64,000 bases of DNA from Quercus robur (taxonomy: Eukaryota > Streptophyta > Magnoliopsida > Fagales > Fagaceae): NCBI RefSeq assembly GCF_932294415.1, contig NC_065535.1, forward strand, positions 89,420,862 through 89,484,861, read 5' to 3'. The notes under the pieces were generated by a model. The model was not told the DNA's origin, searched no databases, and worked only from the letters and a program-made list of their open reading frames with translations. A program made the translations under genes and the position numbers. Within the stretch, counting starts at the first letter, position 1; every line of letters starts with the position of its first letter. Below are positions 22,157-33,281 of the stretch, in pieces.

Positions 22157-24836
22157 ATGGCGGAGGTACTCTCTCTCTCTCTCTCTTTCTCCTCTGTTCT
22201 GTTTGGTTGCCGTGAAACCTCAAGAAAATAGCTTAAAGTTATTTATTTATTTTTTTTTTTAGGGGTCATTTCAAAGTCTGAAACTTTGTTGGCTCGTAGT
22301 GATTGCTGATTGGAACTTTCATTTCACTTCCATAATTTTATGAATCTACGCTTGTTTGGTTGTTCTTTTTTTCTAATTTTTTCTGGGTATGATTTAATAC
22401 TTTCTAGTGTTAAAAAAAATAATTAATATTGAATCATTGGATGCGTGAGTATTTTTTCCCCTTAGAAGTTTAAGATTTCTGAGATTATTGATTTAAAAAG
22501 CAAAGGAATAGAATTCTGAGGTTAGAGTGAATTTGGTTGAAACTGTAGTAATATGGGTTTGATTTGATTTAAGTTGTTGGGGCTTGTAGTGGTTGTTTAT
22601 TGCCATAGATTTCATAGAAAATAACTAAGATTGAAATGCACAACATGGTCTTAGTATTGTTTATGGTCATAGATTCTAGGATTCAACCAATTTTCTTAAA
22701 ATTGTCAAACTGGAATTGTAGATGAATTGCATTTAAGAAATGTGTGTGCTTTTCAATCTGCTAGAGTTTTTATGTCCAATTGCAAGGTGGTCTGTAAATG
22801 ATTTACCAACTTTTTCTGAATGCTGTGAAGTCAAGATTTTTGTGAATTGACTCTAACAACTGTATGCATCTCCATGGCCTTTTAGAGATGTTACAATTGT
22901 TTTTGAAATATATAATGCTGGGTTAGCAATTTGAAAGTATTGTTATATGGTGCTGGTGCATTTATTCATGTTTCTAAAAATGCATATCTAAATATAAAAA
23001 CAAAGTGATACCCACTAGAATGTCATATGGATCAGAAGTGCTTAAGTTTAGATATGTTTTCAATACTCATGTATTGGTCTAAATACTGAGTTTTATCAAC
23101 TTTTTGTGACTATAGTGATTAGCTTGTGATAAGTTAATCGTTTTTCATTTTTTTTGGTCTCAGTTGTTACATATTTTTGACTTATTCAATTTTTCTGCTA
23201 TTTACTCTCAGATTGAAGTTGAACTGAAAACAGCCCCTGCTGATTTTCGATTCCCTACAACAAATCAAACCAGACATTGTTTCACACGCTACGTTGAGTT
23301 TCACAAGTACATTTTACTAACTTTCAATTGGGTTCAACAAAACACTTACTGGCAGAGTTCTTTTTATTTATGAAAAAAAAATTTCAACTGCAGGTGCTTG
23401 GCAGCAAAAGGTGAAGAGTCTGGTGCATGTGAGAAATTTGCCAAGTATTATCGTTCTCTTTGCCCAGGTGATTGGGTAAGTAGTCTAGCTTTGCAACTGG
23501 CAAAAACATTTCTTAATTGTGCACTTATTAAATACCAGCATTTATGGCAACATTTTTAATAAAGAGATTAGATTTTTTAAAGTCATGAAGCGTGTTATAA
23601 AGCATAACTTACAGGTTCTCAAAAAAAAAAAAAAAAAAAAAAAAGCATAACTTACATAATCACGCTCTTTTTTGAACTTTTCTGCTCTGGTTCATCTTAG
23701 ATTGTCCAATAAGGAGACCATATTCAGTTAGCAGTTGGTGTTACATTTAACTTATTGACTTGTAAGAATCTGGGATGTTTGAATAGCATGATGAAACAAA
23801 GTTAAACTATTGCTAGTATGTACTTATACCTCCTTCCAATCAACAATCCAAAACCTCTTTTCCATGTCAACTGTTAAGTTACTTTTATGCCTTCTGTCCC
23901 TCGCCTTTCTTCCTTTAATAAGTTTACAGACACACAAATTCACAACCTTTTTCACAATCTTCTGAGGTGTCTTGCCACTATGGACCCATGTGAAAGTGGC
24001 AGCAGTTGTGAATTTGTGCATTTGTAGAAGAACCAGTCTTCCTTAGCCCTTAGGTATCATAAAATATTTTCTTTTGATCTGTATAGATCAAGTCAGTTAA
24101 CCTTTTCCAGTATTATAGTCAATCTAAGCTGCTTATAGTCCTCTTTTTGCTCTTATTTCAATATTTATGTACTCAATGTCCATGCATCCTGACATTTGCA
24201 CTTTCCACAAATTTATAATGCACTGCAAGGGGTTTTTCTTTGAAACAATTATGGTGAAGATTGCTTATAACTTCATGCCTTTTAGGGCGTACTGGTCAAT
24301 TGTTCAAGAGCATTGTAACTTTGAAATTGTTGAGATATTACACGGGTGACAAGTCATTGGTATACATGATCAAACATCATGCCCTTGAAGTTGAAAATTT
24401 TTGTACTTGATAATTTAGTGGGACAGAGTTGTGAGGATTATGGAAGGATGTAGAAAATGGTGGGAAGTTTGGATCCAGTTAAGATTTATTTTAGGTCTAA
24501 GAATCATTCATAGTTTTTTGTTCCCTAGATCCTCAGTATTGTGTTCTACACCAAAATTACCATTGAAAGCTTTTTATAATTTAAAATTCAGTAGCTTGGA
24601 CAAAAGTTGTCTGTCTTTGAAGAACCATAATGTCCTTTGGTTGTTCTTTTCTATCCTATCATCTTCCATACCATAATATCTCTTACCCTGTATATTTTCT
24701 GCCGTCCTTGAATTGGTAATCTGTTGCATATGGAATGGAAATCTAAATCATTTTACCATCTTTTGATCTGAAATTGCTGCAGGTTGAGAGGTGGAATGAA
24801 CAGAGGGAGACCGGGACTTTCCCTGGGCCTCTTTGA
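22157..24836 (+). CDS. COX6B: Cytochrome c oxidase subunit 6b
   Basis: Four coding exons can be joined by GT-AG introns: 22157-22165, 23212-23306, 23394-23475 and 24783-24836, giving 79 residues. The sequence shows the family block KTAPADFRFPTTNQTRHCF. It has the twin Cys motif C26-X9-C36 and C47-X10-C58 (CHCH fold, imported and oxidised by the Mia40 pathway) and the terminal block WNEQRETGTFPGPL. The subunit faces the intermembrane space and helps hold the two halves of complex IV together. Its length equals the short plant isoforms. The first exon codes only three residues (MAE). Introns of about 1.0 kb, 87 bp and 1.3 kb contain poly-A microsatellites (23617-23644) and nothing else recognised. 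No damage is seen, so it is probably functional. Confidence 0.95.
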
Positions 24837-26355
24837 TGTCACAACAGTGCCTTGGACGGTCCTTCTGTAACTTGATTGCTCTTTTCATTTCCTTCAAGTT
24901 ATTTACAATGTCTTTCATCTGATCCTAGTGGAATAATAAGGCACCAAGTGAATTTCCTTCTAGTTTTTTGAACATTAATCTTTTACTATTGCTTGGATTA
25001 TTTTGCTTCAGAACTTGAAATGACTGGTGCCATTTATTAATGTCTGAATTTGGTTTGAGCGGATACTGTTCTATCTCCACATATTAAAAACATAACCCTA
25101 ATTGGGTTAGTTTGTTTTTCTTTAACCTAGAATTGAGCCAAGCTGGTTGGTTCTTAAACATGCATATCTAATTAATGTAATGACCCTAATTAATTCGATG
25201 ATAGAGTTCGAAACCAGACAAAATTAAACTAGGATGAGAATCCTTGTCCTTTGAAGTTGAACCCTGCATTTGCAAGATGACTAATTGTTCAACAAAGGAA
25301 TAGGCCAGAATCTGTGTGGGCCTAACCATGCCAAAGCAAAGCCATTGAGATCAGGTTAGATTGATTTGTGAACTCTTAAAGGGAAGGCGTATGTATAAAT
25401 AAAGAACAAGTAAAACAACCTGAGGTACATGGAGTTAACTAGCACCAAGCTATGAAAAGAGAGAACATTGGCATATATCAAACTGTGGGAAAAAAAAAAG
25501 AAAAAAGAAAAAGAAAAAAACCCTCATAATGAAATTACATGCTTATTTGTCATCTCTGTAAAAAAAAAAAAACAGAGTCTTAGCTGATTTCGTTATATAA
25601 GACTTGTCTAGATTCTACATGAGAGAGTGCCAAACTAGAGGGCGTACCCATACAGTTCTCCTTTTGAGGAAATAAAGAGAAAGCAGATTATGTTCTGGCT
25701 ATTCAAATGTGTCTACATGTGTTCTTTTCTCCACATCCATGGCTCTATCTATAAAGGATCATCATGACTTGTTATGGAAGACCATTTTCGAAGATCCTTC
25801 TTGTCATGATTGATGAGGAATAATGGTTGCAACTATTGACACAATTCTAAGAACTTGATTAGTTCATAGGTTGCTTGACCCAGATCCTATGAATTCTCTT
25901 TAATAGTATATATAATTAATTATTTTATAATATGCAAACTAAAAACTTAAAGTTACTTTTTAGATATTACATTTAATTCTCCCTAATAAATTATAGGAAA
26001 AATGCTAAAGACACTATAAATTTTTCGGATTTGGCTTACTTGTAGTAATTTTTAAATTGGAGGTCTCATTTTATTTTAAATACACAATATCAAGTGATAG
26101 TGAGTTTTAATTTCTACATTTTATTTAGTTAGTGGGTGATGTGACAGTTTTTCATTAAAACAAAATGAAATTCCAGTTAAAAAAGTACTAGAGGTAAGCT
26201 AAACTCAAATTTTACTTCATAATTTATAACCTGATGTGGAGATGAATAGATTTGGGGGATTTCAAAACATAATAAATGAATATCAGAACTAATTTTTGTA
26301 ATTGGTGATACACTAATTTGTAAATATTATGTGACAAATTTTGTTGTATACCTAT
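24837..26355. other. Intergenic region, no gene seen
   Basis: This holds the COX6B 3' flank, then AT-rich sequence with poly-A runs near 25490-25520 and 25560. Nothing codes convincingly. Confidence 0.5.
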
Positions 26356-26545
26356 GGTCCGTTTGGATACAGCTGAAAACTGAAAACTGAAACTGAAAAC
26401 TGAAAAATACTGTAGCAAAATAATTTTTAAATATGTAAATAGTATCGTGGGATCTATTTTTAATGAAAAAGTTGCTAAAAAGTGTATTTTGTGGGACCCA
26501 TAAACAGTGTATAAAAACACTGTTCAGAAAAGAAAAATCAAAAAG
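26356..26545. mobile_element. Tourist-like MITE, truncated, inverted relative to 2302-2573
   Basis: It starts ggtccgtttggatac and carries the repeated 'ctgaaaactgaaa' terminus. The block matching the complement of 2400-2560 includes the 'ctgtagcaaaataatttt' and 'gtgggacccat' segments. Its far end is missing and is directly followed by the hairpin at 26551. Confidence 0.6.
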
Positions 26546-26550
26546 TTACG

Positions 26551-26641
26551 CCTTGATGAGTTTGGGTATTTATAAACTATAAAAGTCTTTCTAATATTTA
26601 GAAAGACTTTTGTAGTTTATAAATACCCAAACTCATCAAGG
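26551..26641. repeat. Long near-perfect hairpin (43-bp arms, 5-nt loop)
   Basis: The left arm 26551-26593 and right arm 26599-26641 are reverse complements except for one position (26580 T against 26612 G). That pair becomes a G:U in RNA of the plus strand. The loop is atatt. Such a fold could be a mini fold-back transposon or a small-RNA precursor; nothing in the sequence decides between these. Confidence 0.85.
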
Positions 26642-27346
26642 GGTGCTACCATATTAAAAGTGTTGACTACTTGAAGACATGGCAACCAACTTGTTCAGAA
26701 ACTACCAATACATCAATGTTTTTGTTTTCTTGACTACAAAATGCTTAGACTCTAGAATTGAAAAATATAATATTTTTTAATTATTTTTATTTGATTTAAT
26801 AAATTCATATTTAAGAAAGAAAATATGGGTTAACTATATTTGTATGTCTTGGTGTTGAAATAACATAGAGAATGGAGAACATTTTATGTTTTGAAAATTT
26901 TTTTTTCTTCTTTGCCTTTATGTATGTATTTTTTTTTGGGTGATTATAACGTAATATTAAGTATTTCTAAACGCGTCGAATTGAGTAATATCTAATTCAT
27001 CATTCTTTAAAATATCTATCAATTGGTCAAGGGGAAGATGTTCTTGTAGTGCAGATACGTCATCCCACAAGAAGTTAACCATTTTAGGCCTTTGGGGTGA
27101 ATGAACTAGGAAGGATTAGTAGCCAACCCTCCATTGCAAGGAACAAGAGTTGTCCTTAGAGCTCGGGGTTGACAGTCACTTCAAGTTAGGATGCCTCACC
27201 AACACCAATCTGATCTTGGTGTACCAAAAAAGATGGGCCTTTCATGGGCTCAAAGACTCCTTGGGTGGGCAAATTAATGTCCTGATCTGGGCTTGTTAGA
27301 CCCATTCCCTTCCAATGTGAATACAAAAGGTTAAGACAACACATTC

Positions 27347-27377
<31 letters not shown>

Positions 27378-27679
27378 TCCAAAATAGATGTTTCCATATA
27401 CTTGTTTTTGTTTTTTTTGCTAAACCCATATACTTGTTAGTTTGTCGGTACATTGACTTCTCTATTTACTTGACATTCTAATACCCACCAATCTTCTACA
27501 TAAGAGTGCTTTAAAATAAAAAATTAGTACAGAATACGAAGGAGGAACTATCATATTACACAAAATATTACTAATCTAAAATCATATGACATTGTTTTCA
27601 CCCTTGAAAAAAATAAAACAATTATCATTTTACAATTTTGGGAGCCTTTTGCTTATACAATTGAGGGGCCTTACTGTTA
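26642..27679. other. Intergenic region, no gene seen
   Basis: AT-rich, with a (TA)n run at about 27349-27371. A less AT-rich patch at 27040-27330 gives no recognisable protein in any frame. Confidence 0.45.
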
Positions 27680-27812
27680 AATTACCTGTTAAATTACCAA
27701 TTGTTCCAAAAGTTTAAGCTTGAGGAGTCTTACTGTTAAATTACCTATTAAATTACCGATTGTCCCAAAAGCTTAAACTTTTGGAATAATCGGTAATTTA
27801 ATACTTACAGCC
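27680..27812. repeat. Rearranged TRIM family 1 LTR fragments
   Basis: 'gttaaattaccaattgttcc' and 'attaaattaccgattgtccc' are inverted versions of the TRIM LTR end (gacaatcggtaatttaaca). A head-to-head partner 'ataatcggtaatttaata' follows, so three LTR pieces lie within 130 bp in mixed orientation. Confidence 0.5.
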
Positions 27813-28240
27813 CTTCATAATTTTTTGGAATATGTGTGGCCTTAGGCCTAGACCTTGAGTCGGCCCTGATCTTTGTTAATCCTCATTATTATACAATGAT
27901 TTTTTTGTTCATACTCTAACCACCCTTGAGAGAAATCTTAGCTGTCTTTGTTGCTTGGTCTTTGAGCATGATGTACGGGGTTCGATCATTCTATGTTCAA
28001 ACTGCATTGTTCCAAGTAGGCTAATGGCAAGTTATTCAAAGTTACGGGATTATGGTTTGATTGGTTTAAACAAGTGATGTGGAGTAGGTGCTAGCTGTGT
28101 CCATTTCAAGGTTTAAGACCACCTTTTAAGACGTTCTTCCATGCAATATTTTAATCCAATTGCTTTGTTTACCTTTTCATTTATTCATAGTCATAATCTC
28201 ATCTTTATCCTTATCAAAACCTCAAGGGGCAATACAATTG
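27813..28240. other. Intergenic region, no gene seen
   Basis: No ORF, RNA gene or repeat is recognised here. Confidence 0.4.
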
Positions 28241-28255
28241 AATACCGTGACTCAT

Positions 28256-28422
28256 GTGGGTTCCAGTTAGCTCAACTGGTAAAGTCTCTGATGGTTGTAT
28301 AAGAGATCTAGGGTTCAATCCTCATCTACACCAAAAACTGATTGGTGTCTTAGTCTGATGATAAAGAGCAATCATCAGGAGTGGACACCATAAGTTGAAA
28401 CTCTCTCTCAAAAAAAAAAAAA
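28256..28422 (+). mobile_element. tRNA-derived SINE with perfect 15-bp target duplication
   Basis: The tRNA-like head has an A box (tagctcaactggtaaag) and a B box (gggttcaatcc), the internal RNA polymerase III promoter. A tRNA-unrelated body and a poly-A tail follow. The duplication aataccgtgactcat is present at 28241-28255 and 28423-28437. Relatives lie at 32470-32628 (minus) and 2098-2265. Confidence 0.85.
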
Positions 28423-28770
28423 AATACCGTGACTCATTAATTAAAAATAATAAAATGGATGTCATTAGTTCAAATGCTCTCCTCTCCATTTACACTCAAT
28501 CTCACTAACATTCTGTTGTCTTCCCCCAAAGTGATATCGTATACGAGTACACAAAAAATATTGTGAAAAGGCATGAATCTCACCAAAGAGATGATAGGAT
28601 CATTTTGAAGGAAACCCACAATACTTTACTAAAATTTAACAAGTTAGAGCTTTTACACACACAAAAATAATAAAAAAATAATAATAATAAAATTTTATTT
28701 TGCTAGAATAATACGGATTTCAAACTAAGACATAAGCATTACAGCTATCTAATCAAGACATCTTCTTTTC

Positions 28771-29380
28771 TAGGGGTGACAATTCAGGTTCGCGTGTTTG
28801 ATTCGTCTTATGTCGACTTATGAATATTCGATTATATAAGTCAATACTAACCCGACATGTTTATTAAACGGTCAAAAATTCCTCAACCATAACATAATCT
28901 GTTTATTAAACGGTTAGTTGTATCAACCAATTTATCAGATTTTATTAAGCCGAAAAAATACAAATTTTAGTATTAACTAACTTGATCTAAATTATGAAAA
29001 ACCAAACAAATAATTTTTTTAAAATATAAAATTTAGAACTAATGAGTAACTGCATCACAAATAATCATTTAAAATTAAAACATATCTCAATATTACAAAT
29101 AATCAATCACAATATATTAAAAAAAATAAACCACAACAATTAATAAGATTATATACCTATGGTTTAAAGGGTATATTGGTAAAATGTCATTTAATTAAAC
29201 GGTTCAGACAAGTCAAACAGGTTCTATGGGTTAGACATTAACCCAACACATTTATTAAACAGGTCAGTTGTGTCAACCGATTATGACACGAACCCATTAA
29301 GCCTTAATCCATAACTTGCTAATTTCGTGTTGTGTTGCAAGTGTCGAGTTCATGGGTTGTGTCAAATTTTTTCACCCCTA
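28771..29380. mobile_element. hAT-like non-autonomous element, TAGGGGTG ends, 610 bp
   Basis: It starts taggggtgacaattcagg and ends gtcaaattttttcaccccta. The flanks share tcttttc on each side (28764-28770 and 29381-29387), a 7-8-bp duplication. The subterminal words (taacccgacatg, ttaaacggtc) resemble the 18444 element. Non-coding. Confidence 0.7.
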
Positions 29381-29481
29381 TCTTTTCTTTGAAACCAATG
29401 AAATGATAATATGATAATGCTTCACTAATCAACAAGGTTGACTACAGAAGCATTGGGGGCCATTGGATTGCTATTATGCCC

Positions 29482-29488
29482 TATAAAA
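29482..29488 (+). promoter_or_regulatory. TATA box of EG45-like copy 1
   Basis: TATAAAA lies 91 bases before the ATG. The same arrangement precedes copy 2 (34371), so it is an inherited promoter remnant. Confidence 0.5.
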
Positions 29489-29578
29489 CAGATAAATCTT
29501 TAGCTTTGTACCACAGAGTAGTGCTGTGCTTAACATCGTTACTTTATTTGAAGGAAAAAAATAAAAAAAGAAGTAACA

Positions 29579-29690
29579 ATGGGAGTGGTTCTACTGTCTC
29601 TAATGGCAATAATTATCATTCTTACCTGCTTTGCTGCAGATTCATATATCGAAGAGGGGACAGCCACTTTCTATAGGCGACCTTACGTTC
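29579..29690 (+). pseudogene. EG45-like / plant natriuretic peptide-like gene, exon 1 only
   Basis: Exon 1 encodes a hydrophobic signal peptide (MGVVLLSLMAIIIILTCFAA), then EEGTATFYRRPYV, and ends at GTGAGT in phase 1. It aligns with exon 1 of the gene at 34463, where the same block reads GTATFYGPPYV. No exon 2 is present before the duplicated 3' flank resumes at about 30054, so the cysteine-containing domain is deleted. GPP to RRP changes a conserved motif. I call it a pseudogene. Confidence 0.7.
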
Positions 29691-30336
29691 GTGAGTGTGT
29701 ATATAAGTATCTATGTTGTATTTTGATTATTACAATATGAATTAGTTCCAATAAGATTTTTATCATTTATTTTTGCAAATTCAAGAGCATTCGTTTCTGA
29801 TATTAAGTTCAAAGAATTTTAGAACAACGGTGAGTTTATTAACAACTTTAATTTTATTCATGGTGGAAAGAAGAAAAAGAAAAAAGAAAAAAAAAAAGAA
29901 ATATAAAAATACTATTCTAGTGCTTGCATTTTGAGGTTATAGTCAATTTTTTTTTTTTTTTTTTGTTTTGAAAAAGGGGTTATGGTTAATTTAGTTCCTA
30001 TATTTTGGTAGCAGTAAATTTGATAAAACAAAGACTTGGGAATTGAGTAAAATGGCAAGTAATGATGATAATAAAAATCACCAATTCTCTTATTGGCAGC
30101 GGTAAAGGAAAGGTTGTAGCATCTGCTTCCTAATTATGACAACTTGCTAAGAATCCTTCGCCAGCTATGTCCTTGCCACAAAATGTGTCCCCTTTCCTTG
30201 CTATTTGTAACTTTGCAAAACCTACCAATATGAGTAATTGTATGTTTCTTAGAGGCTTCCAAGTTGGTGAAATTAATTATATCTTTGTGACAAATGTCGA
30301 TTGATGGAATGTGCAAGGCCTTAATTATTATTTTTA

Positions 30337-30717
30337 CTAGTATATAACCCGTGTATATGCACGATATAATTAAAAAAATTATAATTACACACATATATGG
30401 ATTCAAATTATTCTCTTTCTCTCTCTCTCTCTTTTATTATTTATTTATTTTAATTTTTTTTTTGGATATACACATGAGTTTACTCTTCTTCTTCTTCTTC
30501 TTCATTTTTTTTTTTTTTTTTTTTGTCTATTGAGTTCTTGATGATTTATTTATATTAGACTCTTCATCTTTTGTACCTCATTAACTCACCTAGAATAAAA
30601 ATTAAAAAAAAAACCTTAAATAGGACATGTGGTGCAAAATTAGACAATAATTGGAATCCAATTTAGAATATAATTGGATTTTCTCTGATCTTTACCTATT
30701 AATATATATATTTCGGA
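30337..30717 (-). mobile_element. Short Helitron, 381 bp
   Basis: On the minus strand it starts TCCGAAATATATAT after an A (30717 downward). It ends with a weak hairpin (cgtgcatatacacg), ggttatata, then CTAG at 30340-30337 followed by T. Segmental copy 2 (about 46235-46255) shows the uninterrupted sequence. The element carries CT and poly-T microsatellites and no gene. Confidence 0.65.
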
Positions 30718-31203
30718 TGAATTAATGGAAAAATGAAACAAACGACAGGCACAAATTTGCAGCTATATATATAGCTCTAGAAATTGTATTACAATAAGGC
30801 AACCTTAATAAATTCGATAAATCCTCTATACCATTTTTTGTGTAGCACTAATCACAACCTATCATGTATTCTTTATATTTTCTAATCTCAATATCTAATT
30901 GTAATAAGACATATGGAACTTGCATTATATATGACCTAACTTATAAACAACCAGCGGGCTTAATCCTTACAATTCATTTAATGAGATTCTTTACAACTTC
31001 CAAAAAAAAAAAAAAAAAAAAAAACCAAAAGGATTACCCATTTACAACATAAGATCCTATCTGAAATTGTGTTAATATTCATCCCCTTGAACTCCAATAT
31101 ATCCCTAACTTCCTATTTAATAGCTTGGACTACACTCACCTTTTAATTTAATGAACTAATTAACATTTTTTGAAGCTAAATGTTGTACATGGCATCATAG
31201 GTT

Positions 31204-31981
31204 TGTTGGGTTACACGTGTGAGTGAAGTTCCACATTGAATAATGATGAGAAGAATGAGTGGTTAATATAACATAATTGAGCACATACCCATTGAGTTTA
31301 GGCATTTTTTTTGGGTTTAGACATTTTGAGTTAAAGTGTGTCTCTATATGTTATATTAATTATTCAAGAAAGCTTCCCAAGGTGTTTTTCTCCCCAACAA
31401 GTGGTATTAGAGCCCATTGTGGTGTGTGGCAAAGGTGGTGAGGTGTTCATGGTCCCTACCTAGCGGGGACAGAGAAAGCCTAAACGACCTACACACAAAG
31501 ATCTTGGAGAAGAAAAAAAGGAAAAAGCCCAACAAAGGAATATTGCTAATGGTGCTAAATAATGGTGTGGTGTGAGGTTCCCATGGACATGGACGTGCAG
31601 GGTTCCCATGGATGTGCGTGTGGGACTGACACGTGGTTCCCTTGGATGGCGTACGATAGACCCATGGATGACACGCTGATGAAGTGAAAAGCCCATTAGG
31701 CAAGGGGGAGTGAGTAGGATTTGTTCATGACCCACAGAGAGGTCTTAAAGCCCATAGAGAAGTAGACTCACATGTGAGGGGGAGATTGTTGGGTTACACG
31801 TGTGAGTAAAGTCCCACATTGAATAATGATGAAAAGAATGAGTGGTTAATTTAACATAATTGAGCATATACCCATTAGATTTAGACATTTTTTTGGATTT
31901 AGGCCTTTTGGGTTAAAGTGTGTCTTTATATGTTATATTAATTATTCAAGAAAGCTCCCGAATGTGTTTTTCTCTCCAATA
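31204..31981 (+). mobile_element. TRIM retrotransposon, family 2, 778 bp
   Basis: The LTRs 31204-31399 and 31787-31981 start TGTTGGGTTACACGTG and end CCCAACA/CCAATA. The site after LTR1, gtggtattagagccc, fits a Met-tRNA primer-binding site. A purine tract, gtgagggggaga, precedes LTR2. The flanks aggtt and gggtt are a 4/5 match for a target duplication. The 390-bp interior has no gag or pol. The LTRs differ at about a dozen sites. Confidence 0.8.
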
Positions 31982-32159
31982 GGGTTCCCCAAGCTAGCGT
32001 CAACAGAACTACTTTGAAACTTTTACCTTTCAGATTGTGCAAACCTTATTCAACAATTTAATACTAGCAAAACTGTGGATTGTTTATGAGGTATTAGGCT
32101 ATAACGGTATAACCTCCTTCACAATTCTGTTTGTAAAAGAACATTAGGAAAAACGAGTG

Positions 32160-32400
32160 ATTCCTGATGTAGCAAAAGCTTATGCAAACGAGCAAGTTGA
32201 GTCCCCGTTATAACCCCCACTAAAGCAACTTGTCTTGAGTTGCCAATCATTTTTTTTTATTATTTGATTTTTAAGCACCTAATAGGCTAATAAAGTCATG
32301 CTTAGGATTTAGGAATGGAGAGTGCAATCAAACCAACCTTCGCCAATAAAGCACATTATGCTCAGGCCTCTACGTAATTAAATTTTCTCAACTTTGGGCA
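32160..32400 (-). pseudogene. LINE zf-RVT remnant in segmental copy 1
   Basis: Homologous to 46890-47056, where the frame is readable. Here stops and indels leave only patches such as the region complementary to 'gcaacttgtcttgagttgcc'. It predates the duplication because both copies hold it. Confidence 0.45.
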
Positions 32401-32469
32401 GTAAATACTTTAAAAATCTCAAAAAGCAATGTTACAATTACTACAATTTTACTATATTGAGATTACAAA

Positions 32470-32628
32470 TTTTTTAGAGAGTTTTAACCTATGGTGTCCA
32501 CTTTTAATGATAGCTTTTTATCATCAGACTAAGACACCGATCGGTTTTTGTCGTAGGCATGGATTGAACTCCAGATCTCTTATTCAACCATCAAAGACTT
32601 TACCAATTAAGCTAACTGGAACTTACAC
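32470..32628 (-). mobile_element. tRNA-derived SINE, second copy
   Basis: The reverse complement reads gttccagttagcttaattgg, then aagagatctggagttcaatcc, then gtcttagtctgatgataaa, matching 28256-28422 throughout. No clear target duplication remains. Confidence 0.75.
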
Positions 32629-32629
32629 A

Positions 32630-32632
<3 letters not shown>

Positions 32633-32661
<29 letters not shown>
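32633..32661. repeat. (GA)n microsatellite
   Basis: An uninterrupted AG run directly after the SINE head. Confidence 0.85.
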
Positions 32662-32663
<2 letters not shown>

Positions 32664-32671
32664 ATAGTTAG

Positions 32672-33093
32672 TGTTAAATATTAAATGATTAAATTCATCT
32701 TTTTCCAAACTATTTAAATTATTAGAACAATTGGTAATTTATCATTTTATTAGTGCAAGAAGTCATGGATTCGAACCCTTTCTTCAACTTTACTAACTTT
32801 TCAATAAATTTACACATGTTGAGCCACATGCAATAAGGGCTGTTTTGACCCACGCATGATAGGGAGAGTTAGATAAAATGATTAAATTCATCATTTCCAA
32901 GTAGTTAAACTTTTGAGATATTCAGTGATTTATCAATTAGAATCATATTTTTACTATATTTTCAAAAAAATTCATGTGTTGATCCACGCTTAATGAGGGC
33001 AATTTTGACCATCACATGAGGATTGAGTTAGATAAAATGAATATATTCACTATTTCCTAACTTTTTATTTTTTAAATAATCACTAATTTATTA
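32672..33093 (+). mobile_element. Tandem TRIM array: three LTRs and two internal regions (family 1)
   Basis: LTR-like blocks lie at 32672-32744, 32867-32934 and 33026-33093, each with the form 'gttagataaaatgattaaat', 'catttcc', 'agtaatttatca'. The two spacers are related: both contain 'catgttgagccac' or its variant and end in a purine stretch with 'gagttag'. Spacer 1 opens with ttttattagtgcaagaag, a decayed primer-binding site. The LTRs are relatives of those at 10160-10441. Confidence 0.65.
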
Positions 33094-33281
33094 ATTAGAA
33101 TCATATCCTTAACCGTTGATTGAACCAAAATTGTATTTATATGAGTAACAACCTACATTCTTAACCTTATATAAGACGCTACAAGTACATTATAACTCTT
33201 ATCAATATTTCCTATCCAAAAAATAAATAAAAAATAGAGAGATCTCATGTGACAAGTAATAACCCTTGCCAAAGAGACTTA

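Larger units (their letters stand above)
29430..32400 (+). repeat. Segmental duplication, copy 1
   Basis: Blocks of this segment reappear in the same order and direction in copy 2. 29430-29700 matches 34340-34605 (EG45-like exon 1 with its upstream part). 30054-30150 matches 40174-40276. 30230-30336 plus 30718-31100 matches 46150-46520. 32150-32400 matches 46900-47130. Copy 1 lacks EG45 exon 2 and has gained a Helitron and a TRIM. Confidence 0.75.

Noticed and set aside
28256..28330. tRNA-like A and B boxes that might be a tRNA gene
   Set aside because: The sequence continues into a SINE body with poly-A and a target duplication, and lacks a proper acceptor stem pairing.
31407..31735. Two minus-strand frames of 91-98 codons
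   Set aside because: They lie in the TRIM interior and overlap each other; no recognised domain.
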